Positions 30,275-39,468 of a DNA stretch of 64,000 nucleotides are shown one piece after another (positions within the stretch are counted from its first letter, which is position 1; each line of letters starts with the position of its first letter). Source of the DNA: Deltaproteobacteria bacterium. GTDB lineage: Bacteria; Acidobacteriota; Thermoanaerobaculia; Multivoradales; JAHZIX01. A model generated the notes under the pieces. That model worked only from the letters and a program-made list of their open reading frames with translations. It searched no databases and was not told where the DNA came from. A program made the translations under genes and the position numbers. Where the stretch lies: assembly GCA_022601195.1 (NCBI GenBank), contig JAHZIX010000027.1:34728-98727 (forward strand), read 5' to 3'.

Positions 30275-33090
30275 GCTCCGAGAAACTCGCTGAGCTGTTC
30301 ACTCGGGCGCTGGAGCTTTCGGGGCCCGAGCTGGGCGCTTACTTGCAGGGCGTTGCCATCGACTCCCCGGAGCTACATCGTGAGCTTGAAAGCCTGCTGA
30401 GTGCCCATGGAGAAGCGGGAGATTTCTTGCAGGAGCTCGATGCCAGGCAAGCTGCCTCATTGGTGGAATCCGTGTGTCGCGAGACTGTGCCCGATGGAGA
30501 CTCCGTGGTCGGTCGACGCATCGGTCCCTACTCGATCCTTCGGGAGATCGGTAGAGGAGGTATGGGCATTGTCTACTTTGCGGAAAGGGCGGAAGCTGAT
30601 TTCGAACAAAGGGTTGCCTTAAAGGTGATCCGAGGAGTTTTTTCCTCGCCGGCCGCCCACCTTCGCTTCGTCCGCGAGCGAAAGATCCTAGCTCGGTTGG
30701 AGCATCGCGGTATCACTCGACTCTTGGACGGTGGCGTGACCGCTGACGGAGACCCGTATTTCGCCATGGAATACATCGAGGGGGAGCCGATCACGACCTA
30801 CAGTCACCGCCGTGGGTTGAGTCTCGAAGATCGCTTGCGGCTATTCATCGAGCTTTGCTGGACGGTGCAATTCGCTCACCGGAATCTGATCGTCCACCGA
30901 GACCTCAAACCGTCGAATATCTTGGTCACGGAGGATGGCGAGACCAAGTTGCTGGACTTTGGTATCGCCAAGCTTCTTGCTGAAGGCCAGGAGGCCATGG
31001 CGAGCTTGACCCGGGAGTCCGATCGAGCCTTGACCCCGGATTACGCAGCTCCCGAGCAACTGCGAGGCGAACCCGTCACGACCTCCACGGATGTATTTTC
31101 TCTGGGCCGGTTGCTCTATGAGCTTTTGACGGATGCTCGGCCCGCGGGAGTGAAACCAGCGGTTACGGGTGGGGGGCGGGAACTGGCGTTTCTCCCGCCG
31201 TCGGCCACCGTGGATCCAGGACGGCTGAAACGGCAGCTGGTGGGGGATCTGGACAAGGTGGTGCTCAAGGCCCTGCGCGAGGAGCCGGAGAGGCGTTACC
31301 GGTCGGCGGAAGCTCTTGCCGAAGACCTCCAGCGGTATCTAGATGGCATGCCGGTTCGGGCCCGTCCCGATCGTCTGCTTTACCGTGCTTCGAAGTTCGC
31401 GCGGCGCAACTGGATCGCCGTTTCGGCTTCCCTGCTCGTAGCCCTATCCCTCGGTCTGGGGATGGCGGGGACCGCGTGGCAGGCAAGGGTGGCGGCTGGC
31501 GAGCGAGACCGGGCGAGGCTGGAGTCCGAGAAGTTGCAGGCGACTCAGGAGTATTTGATCGGTCTTTTCTCCGCCGCTGATCCCGTCAAAGCTCTCGGCG
31601 AAGATCCTTCTGCTAGGGAGCTCATCGCTCGGGGCATCGAGCGTCTGGAGGGCGAGCTCTTGGATCAGCCCGAGGTCCGTCTCGAGATGCTCGAGACCCT
31701 CGGCAGGGTGTCAGTCTCTCTGGGCGACTTCGAGCTTGCGGAACCGGCATTCCAAGAAGCTCTGGACCTCGCCATCGCCTTGCACGACGACCGACACCTC
31801 CGGGTTGCCTCGATCCTCGTTCAGATCGGCGGGTTGCACCGCTCCCAAGCGGAATGGCCCGAAGCCGAGGTTGCCTTGCGTCGGGCCCTGGCCATTTGCG
31901 GGCCTCCTTCGATCGACAACTTTAGAACTGTGGCAGCTGCCCAAACCTATTTGGGCACCGCTCTGGAGAATCAGGGGGAGCCCGAGGAGGGCATCGCTGC
32001 CAAAAGGCGGGCGCTGGAAACGCTCCGCGCGTTCTCACCGCAAGACACCGGTGATCTGGTGGCACTGCTCAGCAACCTAGGAACATCCTTGAGAAAGGTT
32101 GGCGACTACTCGGGGGCCGAGAAAGCTCTCCGGGAATCACTGGAGAAGGCCCGTGATTTCTACGGTCCCGAACACCCGGAGGTGGCGACGATCATGGTGG
32201 GTTACGCCAGAGTGCTGGTGACGCGGGGCGATTGGCGAGAGGCGGAGGAGCTCTACCGGGAAGGAATTGCTATGGATCGACGACTGCGCGGCGACGATCA
32301 CCCCCGCTTGGCGGTCAAGCTTCATAACTTTGCCACCTTTCTGCACTCCATGGGCGACTACCAGGAAGCTTCCAACCTCCACCGTCAGGTCCTGGAGTCG
32401 ATCGCCGAAAAGATGGGCCAATCCAGCCCCTACTACGCCATGACCCTAGATTCTCTGGCCAGCGACCTTGCTCAGAGCGGTCGATTCGCGGACGCCATGC
32501 CCCTCTTCGCCCAAGCGGAGCCGCTGCTTCTCAAGGCCCTGGGACCCGATCATTTCTACAGCATCACCCACTTTCGTCGCCATGCTGGGGCGCTCCACCT
32601 TCAGGGCAAGAATCAAGTGGCGTTGCCGTTGATCGAACGTTCCGTGCGGCAAGCACGGGCCTCGAATCAAAGAGATCTGGTCAGCAGAGCACGGATCGTT
32701 CGGGGCTGGGTCCGGCTGGACATGGGAGCCTTGGAGGAAGCTGAGCAGGACTTCTTGGCAGCCCTCGATCACCTGAAGAACAGTGAGCAGCCGTCGCTGT
32801 TCCAAGAGGCCGAGGCGGTAACCGGCCTTGGCTGGACGCTCATCGCCGATGGCAAGTTCCAGCGCGCCGCTGAGTTGCTCGATGAGGCCTTGTTCGGAAT
32901 CGGCGATCGGCTGCCGAGAGGGCATTGGCTGAGGGCGGAGCTACGGGCTGCGGCGGGGGCCGCCTCGTTGAGCGGCCGGCGAAGGGAAGAGGGACGAGCC
33001 CTGCTCCAGGAGGCCCATGCCCGCCTCGAGACTCTTCGCGGTTTTCACCATCCGGCGACGCGGCGAGTTGCCCGATACCTGAAGCCGTGA
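30271..33090 (+). CDS. Ser/Thr protein kinase with TPR sensor (kinase 2)
   Basis: Encodes 939 residues from a TTG that overlaps the sigma stop. I prefer it over a longer frame inside the sigma gene because kinases 1 and 4 also begin with a ~80-residue helical segment before the kinase. Kinase domain: glycine loop GRGGMG (94-99), Lys118, HRDLKPSN (209-216), DFG (229-231), DYAAPEQLRG. Membrane helix ~381-400, then about ten TPRs (VALLSNLGTSLRKVGDYSGA). An operon with the ECF sigma factor it probably controls. Confidence 0.9.
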   Translation: MSSEKLAELFTRALELSGPELGAYLQGVAIDSPELHRELESLLSAHGEAGDFLQELDARQAASLVESVCRETVPDGDSVVGRRIGPYSILREIGRGGMGIVYFAERAEADFEQRVALKVIRGVFSSPAAHLRFVRERKILARLEHRGITRLLDGGVTADGDPYFAMEYIEGEPITTYSHRRGLSLEDRLRLFIELCWTVQFAHRNLIVHRDLKPSNILVTEDGETKLLDFGIAKLLAEGQEAMASLTRESDRALTPDYAAPEQLRGEPVTTSTDVFSLGRLLYELLTDARPAGVKPAVTGGGRELAFLPPSATVDPGRLKRQLVGDLDKVVLKALREEPERRYRSAEALAEDLQRYLDGMPVRARPDRLLYRASKFARRNWIAVSASLLVALSLGLGMAGTAWQARVAAGERDRARLESEKLQATQEYLIGLFSAADPVKALGEDPSARELIARGIERLEGELLDQPEVRLEMLETLGRVSVSLGDFELAEPAFQEALDLAIALHDDRHLRVASILVQIGGLHRSQAEWPEAEVALRRALAICGPPSIDNFRTVAAAQTYLGTALENQGEPEEGIAAKRRALETLRAFSPQDTGDLVALLSNLGTSLRKVGDYSGAEKALRESLEKARDFYGPEHPEVATIMVGYARVLVTRGDWREAEELYREGIAMDRRLRGDDHPRLAVKLHNFATFLHSMGDYQEASNLHRQVLESIAEKMGQSSPYYAMTLDSLASDLAQSGRFADAMPLFAQAEPLLLKALGPDHFYSITHFRRHAGALHLQGKNQVALPLIERSVRQARASNQRDLVSRARIVRGWVRLDMGALEEAEQDFLAALDHLKNSEQPSLFQEAEAVTGLGWTLIADGKFQRAAELLDEALFGIGDRLPRGHWLRAELRAAAGAASLSGRRREEGRALLQEAHARLETLRGFHHPATRRVARYLKP

Positions 33091-33173
33091 TCGATCTCGG
33101 CCTCCCCGTTAGCGCCCATCCCAAAGCAGCTAAATAGAATCCCGAGAGCTTCCTCATAGGTCAAAACAGCGAC

Positions 33174-34211
33174 TCACCATTGGACGCGGGCACAGATGGC
33201 ATAGGCTTCGTGGGGACCACTGGAGTCGAAAACGCATCTCCAGGTGGTCGACGATTCAGGGATGCTGGAGTTCACAGAATCGGAGCCACCGCCGCAGGAC
33301 CCGGCCAGGATCGCCTTTCCGGCCGGGCAGCTGACGGTGTAGTTATTGCTATCGGAGTTGACTTGGACGATCTCCAACCCGATATCGAGGTTGCCGCCAA
33401 CGAGGACCCGACCGCCATCGTTGTTGAGGAAGAGGGTTGAAGTCGCTCCGTCGTTGCGCACCATGATTTCGTTGTTATCGAGGGCCATGTTGAGCCCTGC
33501 AGGGTTTCCGACGACCACGGAACCGCCGCTATCCGGCTCCGCGTCCGGGCCAGCCGGTATGTTGAGGGGGGCGGCTGCCGAGGCCACACCGATACCGACG
33601 TTGCCACCGTCGGCGTTGATCAAAATCTGCGAAGGGTTGCCCAGGGCCTCCGCCTGGATTTCTCCTCCGTCGAATTTGAGGGCACCCAGGAAGTCGTTGA
33701 TGAGCAGGCCGCCACCGTTATCCACATCGTTACAGCAGGCGATGGAGATATCCGGCGCGGCGCTTGGGGAGTCCACAAACAGCTGACCATTGATCGTCAC
33801 GTCCTCGTCCACCGTGCAGCCACCGGCCACCCGTTGTCGCGGCTCCAAACGGGTGTAGGCACCCCGTCCGGCAGCCCGAACCTCGATGGCGACCCAGGCG
33901 TCCTGTGACCGAACATCGCTCCCGAAGTCGATCCTCGCGATCAGGCGGCCGTCTCGAACTGGCAAGTCGAAGCGATCGACGCGGCCCTGAAAGGTCCCCC
34001 CTTCGCGCTGGTCGTAGAGCTCGAAGGTGACATCGAAAACACCCTCTGCGGGAGCTCCTTCGTAATGCAAGCTGCCCTGATAGGTGAACTCTGTTCCAAG
34101 TGAGAACCCTCCCTCGTCAGATCGTGCCGGGCCGGACCAGCCAACGAGGAGGATGGCGAGAATCGCCGCATAGAAAAGGCGTGAGGGGCAAGTCGTTCCA
34201 ACCGGAATCAT
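33174..34211 (-). CDS. Exported protein with beta-structured repeats
   Basis: Encodes 345 residues. Signal peptide at ~10-31 (LFYAAILAILLVGWSGPARS). An N-terminal domain resembles a periplasmic beta-sandwich (FTYQGSLHYEGAPAEGVFDV, VTFELYDQ), as in proteins followed by tail-fibre-like parts. The middle is Asn/Gly/Asp-rich and repetitive (GALKFDGGEIQ, NPSQILINADGGNVGIG). The C-terminus has Cys pairs (VSCPAGKAILAGSC, WRCVFDSS) typical of a small disulfide domain. Its start overlaps the end of the upstream 34208 gene by 4 bases. Likely a surface or secreted protein. Confidence 0.7.
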   Translation of the reverse strand: MIPVGTTCPSRLFYAAILAILLVGWSGPARSDEGGFSLGTEFTYQGSLHYEGAPAEGVFDVTFELYDQREGGTFQGRVDRFDLPVRDGRLIARIDFGSDVRSQDAWVAIEVRAAGRGAYTRLEPRQRVAGGCTVDEDVTINGQLFVDSPSAAPDISIACCNDVDNGGGLLINDFLGALKFDGGEIQAEALGNPSQILINADGGNVGIGVASAAAPLNIPAGPDAEPDSGGSVVVGNPAGLNMALDNNEIMVRNDGATSTLFLNNDGGRVLVGGNLDIGLEIVQVNSDSNNYTVSCPAGKAILAGSCGGGSDSVNSSIPESSTTWRCVFDSSGPHEAYAICARVQW

Positions 34212-34705
34212 GGGACCTCCTTGGCGTCGATAAATAAACCTATGATGCGTGACTCGACCTCAAAACCTGCAGTGGAAGACCATGCTGAGGTATCACCACT
34301 CTCGAAGCCGTCGGCGAAGATCTGGCTCGAGTTGCCGCAGAAGCACGACGCTCCAGAAGAGTTCCCCATCGGCCCGAGACCTTGCCGCAGTGCGAATTCG
34401 CGACCCCAAGACCCTGCGTTCGAAGGAATGTGCCGAAGTCTGAAGGAGCCCCCATCTGCGCCTTCCGGCTCGACGGTCGAGACCGTCGTCAATCTGAACT
34501 GACCGCCCAAAGCCGGACTCGCTGCTGGCCGAGCCTCAAATTCCAACCCAGATTTCTCCAGCGGCTCGAGGACCGTGGCTTCGGAGGCCGCCCAAGCAGA
34601 ACCAGATGTCCCATGGAAGAACGTCAGGATCCACAAGACGAGACCCATCGTCGCGCTGTTCATCATTCCGGCGTCCTCCTGCCTCGGTTCTCTGGGGAAA
34701 TTCAT
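34208..34705 (-). CDS. Small exported protein with FADGFESGDTSAWS motif
   Basis: Encodes 165 residues; signal peptide at ~13-40 (MGLVLWILTFFHGTSGSAWA). Near the C-terminus it carries IFADGFESGDTSAWS, a motif often seen as a lead-in to secreted C-terminal domains; a close relative occurs in the M4 protease gene (63428). It overlaps the downstream exported protein gene by 4 bases and is probably co-translated with it. Function unknown. Confidence 0.65.
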   Translation of the reverse strand: MNFPREPRQEDAGMMNSATMGLVLWILTFFHGTSGSAWAASEATVLEPLEKSGLEFEARPAASPALGGQFRLTTVSTVEPEGADGGSFRLRHIPSNAGSWGREFALRQGLGPMGNSSGASCFCGNSSQIFADGFESGDTSAWSSTAGFEVESRIIGLFIDAKEVP

Positions 34706-34929
34706 GTACTACCTCTACCTGCGACGGACGGAAGGGAAAGGGGCAAGACCAGCTGAAATCCATGGGTCGGCTTGGGGGGAGATAGTGAGACGGGCGAAGA
34801 CGCTTCTTGCTTCCAGAGACCCGGTGATGAGGGAAATACAAGAAAGGAGAACCCCGCTTCTTTCGACGAGGTCCTCGAGGAACCCAGGGGCCTTTCTCAG
34901 GAAGCGACTGGCTAGAGAAATCAGGGAAG

Positions 34930-35452
34930 CCAGCTCGCCTTGGCTATTCCGAGTTCTCGACACAGCTCGCTGACCTTGGTTTCGCGCTGTCCCATGGCGG
35001 CCTGAGCGAGGCGAACCTGTGCCTTCCTCAAGGTCGGTCACCGTCCTCCTTCTCGTCCTCGAGCGCGAGGCGAGGCCTGCCATCGTCCGTTCTCAGATCA
35101 GCTCACGCTCGAACTCCGCCAGCGCGGCGAAGATCCCGAAGACGAGCTTTCCGCCAGCGGTGGTTGTGTCGATGCAGGCCCCCGGCCCCGTTAGCACCTT
35201 CAAGGCGATCTCGCGATTCCGGAGATCGTCGACAAGGGGGACCAGGTGTCGCAGGCCACGTCCGAGTCGGTCGAGCTTCCAGACCACCAGGGCAGCTCTC
35301 TCTCGAACCGCCTTAGGGCATGCATCCAGCCCCGGACACTGCTCACGCTTGCCCGAGATTCGATTTCCGTAGATCCGGTCCGCGGGTATCCCCGATTTGT
35401 GTAAGGCGTCTCTCTGAAGGTCGAGTTTCTGGGAGCCGTCTGCCTTGGAAAC
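34930..35452 (-). pseudogene. Serine recombinase (resolvase/invertase) remnant
   Basis: The segment from ~35452 reads VSKADGSQKLDLQRDAL, then SGKREQCPGLDACPKA, VVWKLDRLGRGLRHLVPLVD and IFAALAEFERELI, the catalytic-domain pattern of Tn3-type resolvases. A TGA follows ELI where an Arg codon is expected (ELIRERT). The downstream part continues in two shifted frames (ERTMAGLAS, then QVRLAQAAMGQRETKVSELC, RELGIAKAS), the normal linker and HTH. The N-terminal active-site serine segment is missing. So the gene is truncated, has a nonsense codon and at least one frameshift. Confidence 0.75.
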
Positions 35453-36079
35453 GGGGGGTCGAGGAACAACCGAACGGAACCGCACCTTAAGACCGCTTGG
35501 CGCCCTCTCTTGCGCCAGCTTCGACGGGTCTCTCGCTTCACAGCCCCTCAAGGGGGCTCCGGATCGGCATCGGCAATCCGCAGACTGTAGAGACCCTCGA
35601 TTCCTCGAAAGCCTTTGCACCGCGGTGCTTCTAACGCCTAGCTGGTTGAGATTTCCGATCCGATCATGACGCTAGGGTGCTTTTTGCTTCGGTTGTTCCT
35701 CGACCCCCCTGCTCAGACCCCATTTTTATGCTCACCAAAAATTTCCCCTTGTCTATTGATTTCAAATGAGAATCAGAATATTATTTCGGAGTCCTAACTA
35801 TTTGTCTGAGCAACACACTCTAGCAATCAGGTCCACCACGAGCGAAAGAGTACGACCACGGAAAGGTTCAACCGACTTTGGGGCAGATCTTGATGTCAAT
35901 GGCCAAGGGCGCCTCAACAACGAGGTTGGATGGAACCGCCTGCGTCCTGTGGATATTCTTTTTGGTCGATCAATTACTTAGGACTCCTACGCAAGGATTC
36001 GTTTCTCACTCCCTGCCAATGGCCGCGGCGGACGAGTGATCTCTAACCCTGGCCCCTGAAAACTCTCTAGGAGACAACT
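35453..36079. other. Gene-poor stretch left of a redoxin gene
   Basis: Follows the broken recombinase. An AT-rich part at 35745-35800 holds TTGTCT, TGATTTCAAATGAGAATCA (a weak Fur-box-like dyad) and AATATTATT, so it may be a promoter. No gene is supported. Confidence 0.35.
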
Positions 36080-36316
36080 ATGTCGAAAGCTATTTTTTAC
36101 CATGCCGGATGCCCTGTTTGTGTAGAGGCGGAACAGCAGGTCGCCCTCGCCCTCGACCCTGCCAAGTACGATGTCGAGATCGTCCACCTCGGCGAGGTCG
36201 GCGGTCGCGTGGATGAAGCGGAGAAGGCCGGTGTCAAATCAGTTCCTGCCTTGCTCCTAGGAGACGCGGTTTTCCACATCAACCACGGCGCTGATCTTTC
36301 CGTACTCAAGAACTAG
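36080..36316 (+). CDS. Small glutaredoxin/thioredoxin-fold protein
   Basis: Encodes 78 residues. FYHAGCPVCVEAEQQVALAL gives a CPVC active site after the first strand; KSVPALLLGD supplies the cis-Pro strand (SVPAL). This is the glutaredoxin/thioredoxin minimal fold. GGAG precedes the ATG by ten bases (AGGAGACAACT). Cytoplasmic. It precedes a second redoxin gene at 36674, with a terminator-like hairpin between them. Confidence 0.75.
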   Translation: MSKAIFYHAGCPVCVEAEQQVALALDPAKYDVEIVHLGEVGGRVDEAEKAGVKSVPALLLGDAVFHINHGADLSVLKN

Positions 36317-36673
36317 AGGCGGTTCGGCAAGGAACCGGGCTCCACGCTGCCAGCGGCAACTCTGATTTGCAGGCGCCGGAGTCCGGTTCAGAAAAGATGG
36401 GTTGGGGCGGTAGGTAGTTAATTAGGGCTAGCCGCCCCTTCTCATCAGTTTCAGACCTAGATGACTGCCGATGGAGGCGCTTGTTGACGGCCGTTTTCAC
36501 TCAAGGAGGTCTGACCGAGACCTAGAGAGTCCCCAAGTCTAGGAGAACAGTCCCGATCCGTCCCCAACAACGAATCTCAGGTGGCCCCCAAATACATGGA
36601 CCGGGTCGCTGGGCCAAACTACACTCCCCCTACCGAGAGGTGGTGCGTGACCCCGACAAAGGAGCCTTGATAA
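36317..36673. other. Intergenic stretch with two hairpins
   Basis: CGGTTC-GGCAAG-GAACCG (just after the stop at 36316) and GGGGCGG (36404-36410) with CCGCCCC (36432-36438) followed by TTCTC. The second is the better terminator candidate for the 36080 gene. No gene is supported. Confidence 0.4.
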
Positions 36674-37222
36674 ATGACTTCGAATACTGCGCCAGAACTG
36701 TACACGAGCGAATGGCTCAACACTGATCACCCCTACTCGCTCCGTGATCTGCGCGGCAAGGTGGTAGTGATCGAGGCGTTCCAAATGCTGTGCCCTGGGT
36801 GCGTCTCCCACGGCCTGCCCCAGGCCGGCCGAATCGCCGATGTCTTTAGCCCAGACGACGTTGCCGTGATCGGACTGCACTGTGTTTTCGAGCATCACGA
36901 CGTGCAGGGCCGGCGCGAAGCGCTCCAAGCGTTCCTGCACGAATACAAGATCGATTTTCCGGTCGCTATCGATGAGCCGTCCGACCATCGAGTTCCCAAG
37001 ACCATGGCTGCCTATCAGCTGCGAGGTACGCCGACACTTCTTCTCATCGACCGCGAAGGCCGGCTCCGGAAAAAGGCGTTCGGCATGACGAGCGATCTCG
37101 CGCTGGGGGCGGAGATTATGTCATTGGTGCAGGGAGCCGGCTCGCAGACGGCCTCAAACGACACCTCCGGGGTACCCGAATGTGGGGAAGACGGGTGCGC
37201 GGTCGCTGAATCAGGGGTCTAG
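36674..37222 (+). CDS. TlpA-like redoxin
   Basis: Encodes 182 residues with no signal peptide. A thioredoxin-fold domain with QMLCPGCVSHGLPQ (CPGC active site) at ~39-42 and RGTPTLLLIDREG (cis-Pro) at ~118. Peroxiredoxin/TlpA-like order. The tail has a further Cys pair (VPECGEDGCAV). Probably cytoplasmic thiol-disulfide chemistry. It lies 357 bases after the small redoxin gene, possibly a separate unit. Confidence 0.8.
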   Translation: MTSNTAPELYTSEWLNTDHPYSLRDLRGKVVVIEAFQMLCPGCVSHGLPQAGRIADVFSPDDVAVIGLHCVFEHHDVQGRREALQAFLHEYKIDFPVAIDEPSDHRVPKTMAAYQLRGTPTLLLIDREGRLRKKAFGMTSDLALGAEIMSLVQGAGSQTASNDTSGVPECGEDGCAVAESGV

Positions 37223-37428
37223 TAACAACGACAGTCGAGTAGCCCGAGGGGACTATTCAGACACCATAAAACGGTGGGGGCACTTAAGCCATCCCGCGAG
37301 TATGGCATCTGAGGAGAGTAAGTCGCTTGCACCGTCTTGGGAGTCAATTCGGTCCCCGCTTCCAATCGAGCGTGACTCCAGAAAGCACCCTCTATCTCGC
37401 AGTTGCCCCTATGCTTTTATGCCCCCAC

Positions 37429-39195
37429 TCAATAAGAAGGCATATTCCTCGCCAACCAGCGGTCCAGGATCAGCAGAGACCAGACCTGATCGTTGGTGAA
37501 ATCAGTGATGTGGGAGAGCCGTATGAAGCCATGAGTCTGCAAGCGGTTCAGGGCTTCTTTCCACAGGTCGGAGTGTTCACTCACCCAACGGCGAATGGCC
37601 AGGTTGAAGCCGCGCTTGGGGCGGTTCAGGTACCCGTCAGGAAGCTTGGGTTCGATGATGCTGCGCAGTAGCATTTTACTTTTGTCGGTCGCTGGGTCTC
37701 GGTGGAGGTGGGCGTCGAGGCTGGTGGAAAACTCGACCAGGCGATGGTCCAAGAAGGGGGGGCGGACCTCTAGGGACCAGGCCATGCTGGCTCGATCCAC
37801 TTTGGTCAATAGATCATCGGGAAGGTAGGTGTGGAAATCTGCCCATTGGACTCGTTGCTGCAACGGTAGATCCTCTCGCCAATACTTCCGGAAGTGCCAA
37901 AGAAGGTCGTCCTGGGGCTGTGCGGTGGAGCCGAAGACGGGGCCCAATAGGCGATTCAGCTGCGCCAAGGTGAAGGTGCAGGCGAAGGCGGCATAGCGTT
38001 CGATTCCTTCCAAGGAGCGCCGTTCGTAGGAGCGGGCCGGCTTGGTGAGGGCTGGCAGAAGTTTCGACAGCACTCCGGCGAGTCGGCTGGAGGGCTCTGT
38101 CATGGCTCGCCCGTGCCACCGGTAGCCATAGAAGATCTCGTCTCCCCCTTCTCCGGAAAGGGCTACTTTCACGTGTTCACTGATAGCCCTGGAGAGGAGC
38201 CAAACGGAAAGACCGGCCGAGTCCCCAAAGGGTTCGTCGAAGGCGGAGACGATGGCGTCGACGGCGGCGGGTAGATCAATGCTCTTGCCGTTGACCACAT
38301 GGTGTTTCAGCCCAAGGTGGCCGCACAGCGCCGTCGCCGCATCTGACTCGTCCCGGTGAGTCTCCGGTGGCCTAAGGGTGAAGGCGAGAATCGATTTGGC
38401 GCTGTAAGAGGCGATGGCGCCGGAATCTACCCCGCCGCTGAGAAAGAGCCCTAGGGGGACGTCGGAGACGGAGCTTTCCCGGACTGCCTGTTCCACCAGC
38501 ACATCGAGCTCCTCGACGGCTTGGAGGCGATCTATGCCGTTCTGTCTGGCTTCTAATCTCCAATATCGCTCGATGGTGTGATCGCCGGACTTCCAGCGTA
38601 GGAAATGTGCCGCCGGCAGTTTGAAGATGCCTTTCCAGGGTGTCTTCGGGGTGGGGACATAGCCGTAGACCAAGTAGTCCCGCAAGGCGGAGACATCGAT
38701 CTCAGGCCGACCGAGCTCGAGGAGGGGAGCGGCCTCGGAGGCGAAGGCGATCCCTCCATCGGTGAATCGGTAGTAGAGGGGCTTGATGCCGAAACGGTCC
38801 CGAGCCAGGAAGAGCTCTTCGGTCGCTTCGTCCCAGACAGCGAAGGCGAACATCCCGTGCAGCTTGCCGAGGCAATCCGGGCCGAACTCCCGGAAGCACC
38901 TGAGGACGACCTCCGAGTCGGTCTGAGATTGAAATTCTCCCGAAAGCTCCTGCCGAAGCTCACCGAAGTTATAGACCTCACCGTTATAAACGAGGACCTG
39001 GCCGTTCTGCCTCATGGGCTGGGCACCGGCGGAGGACAGGTCGAGGATGGAAAGTCGCCTATGCCCCAGGTGGGCCTTCTCGGAGCGCCAAATGCCGGAG
39101 GAGTCCGGCCCTCGGTGTCGGAGCAACTCGGTCATGCGCTCGATGCTTGCAGGGTCTTTGTCGCCAGGAGTGACGAGCCCGGTAATTCCACACAT
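37429..39195 (-). CDS. asnB: Asparagine synthetase B, glutamine-hydrolysing
   Basis: Encodes 588 residues from the ATG at 39195, which gives the required Cys2 (MCGITG) of the glutaminase domain. The Ntn-type amidotransferase part (~1-190) has RHRGPDSSGIW and VYNGEVYNF. The synthetase part has the PP-loop LFLSGGVDSGAIASYSAK. It transfers ammonia from glutamine to the beta-carboxyl of aspartate using ATP. Length is typical. The gene is alone on its transcript, though AsnB homologues also act in amidation in natural-product clusters. Confidence 0.95.
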   Translation of the reverse strand: MCGITGLVTPGDKDPASIERMTELLRHRGPDSSGIWRSEKAHLGHRRLSILDLSSAGAQPMRQNGQVLVYNGEVYNFGELRQELSGEFQSQTDSEVVLRCFREFGPDCLGKLHGMFAFAVWDEATEELFLARDRFGIKPLYYRFTDGGIAFASEAAPLLELGRPEIDVSALRDYLVYGYVPTPKTPWKGIFKLPAAHFLRWKSGDHTIERYWRLEARQNGIDRLQAVEELDVLVEQAVRESSVSDVPLGLFLSGGVDSGAIASYSAKSILAFTLRPPETHRDESDAATALCGHLGLKHHVVNGKSIDLPAAVDAIVSAFDEPFGDSAGLSVWLLSRAISEHVKVALSGEGGDEIFYGYRWHGRAMTEPSSRLAGVLSKLLPALTKPARSYERRSLEGIERYAAFACTFTLAQLNRLLGPVFGSTAQPQDDLLWHFRKYWREDLPLQQRVQWADFHTYLPDDLLTKVDRASMAWSLEVRPPFLDHRLVEFSTSLDAHLHRDPATDKSKMLLRSIIEPKLPDGYLNRPKRGFNLAIRRWVSEHSDLWKEALNRLQTHGFIRLSHITDFTNDQVWSLLILDRWLARNMPSY

Positions 39196-39418
39196 CCTGA
39201 ACACGCTCCTCTTGATCAGTCACAGCTACTGGCTCAAACGGGTCTCGGCCTCGGACCTAGCTTCCCGCTCTTAGGGGATTTTTGAGTCTGGAGGTGGCTC
39301 GTTGAGTCACACAGCTGTGGTGAGGATACGATTTTTTGTTGCAGTGAGCTACATCTGACCGTTCCCCTCTTCGCTCTGTCTGAGCGGAGAGGGGGAGGGA
39401 GGGCGAATATTCACGAAA

Positions 39419-39450
39419 GGGCCCTACCGGTGACCAACCAAGCAGGGCCC
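39419..39450 (-). terminator. Terminator after the 39469 gene
   Basis: GGGCCCT (39419-39425) and AGGGCCC (39444-39450) form a perfect 7-bp stem. On the minus strand it is followed by TTTCG, just past the stop of the exported protein gene. Confidence 0.6.
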
Positions 39451-39468
39451 GCCACTTCTAGTCGTGAC

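Noticed and set aside
38605..39285. + strand frame antisense to asnB
   Set aside because: asnB on the minus strand is complete and typical; the antisense frame has no domain.
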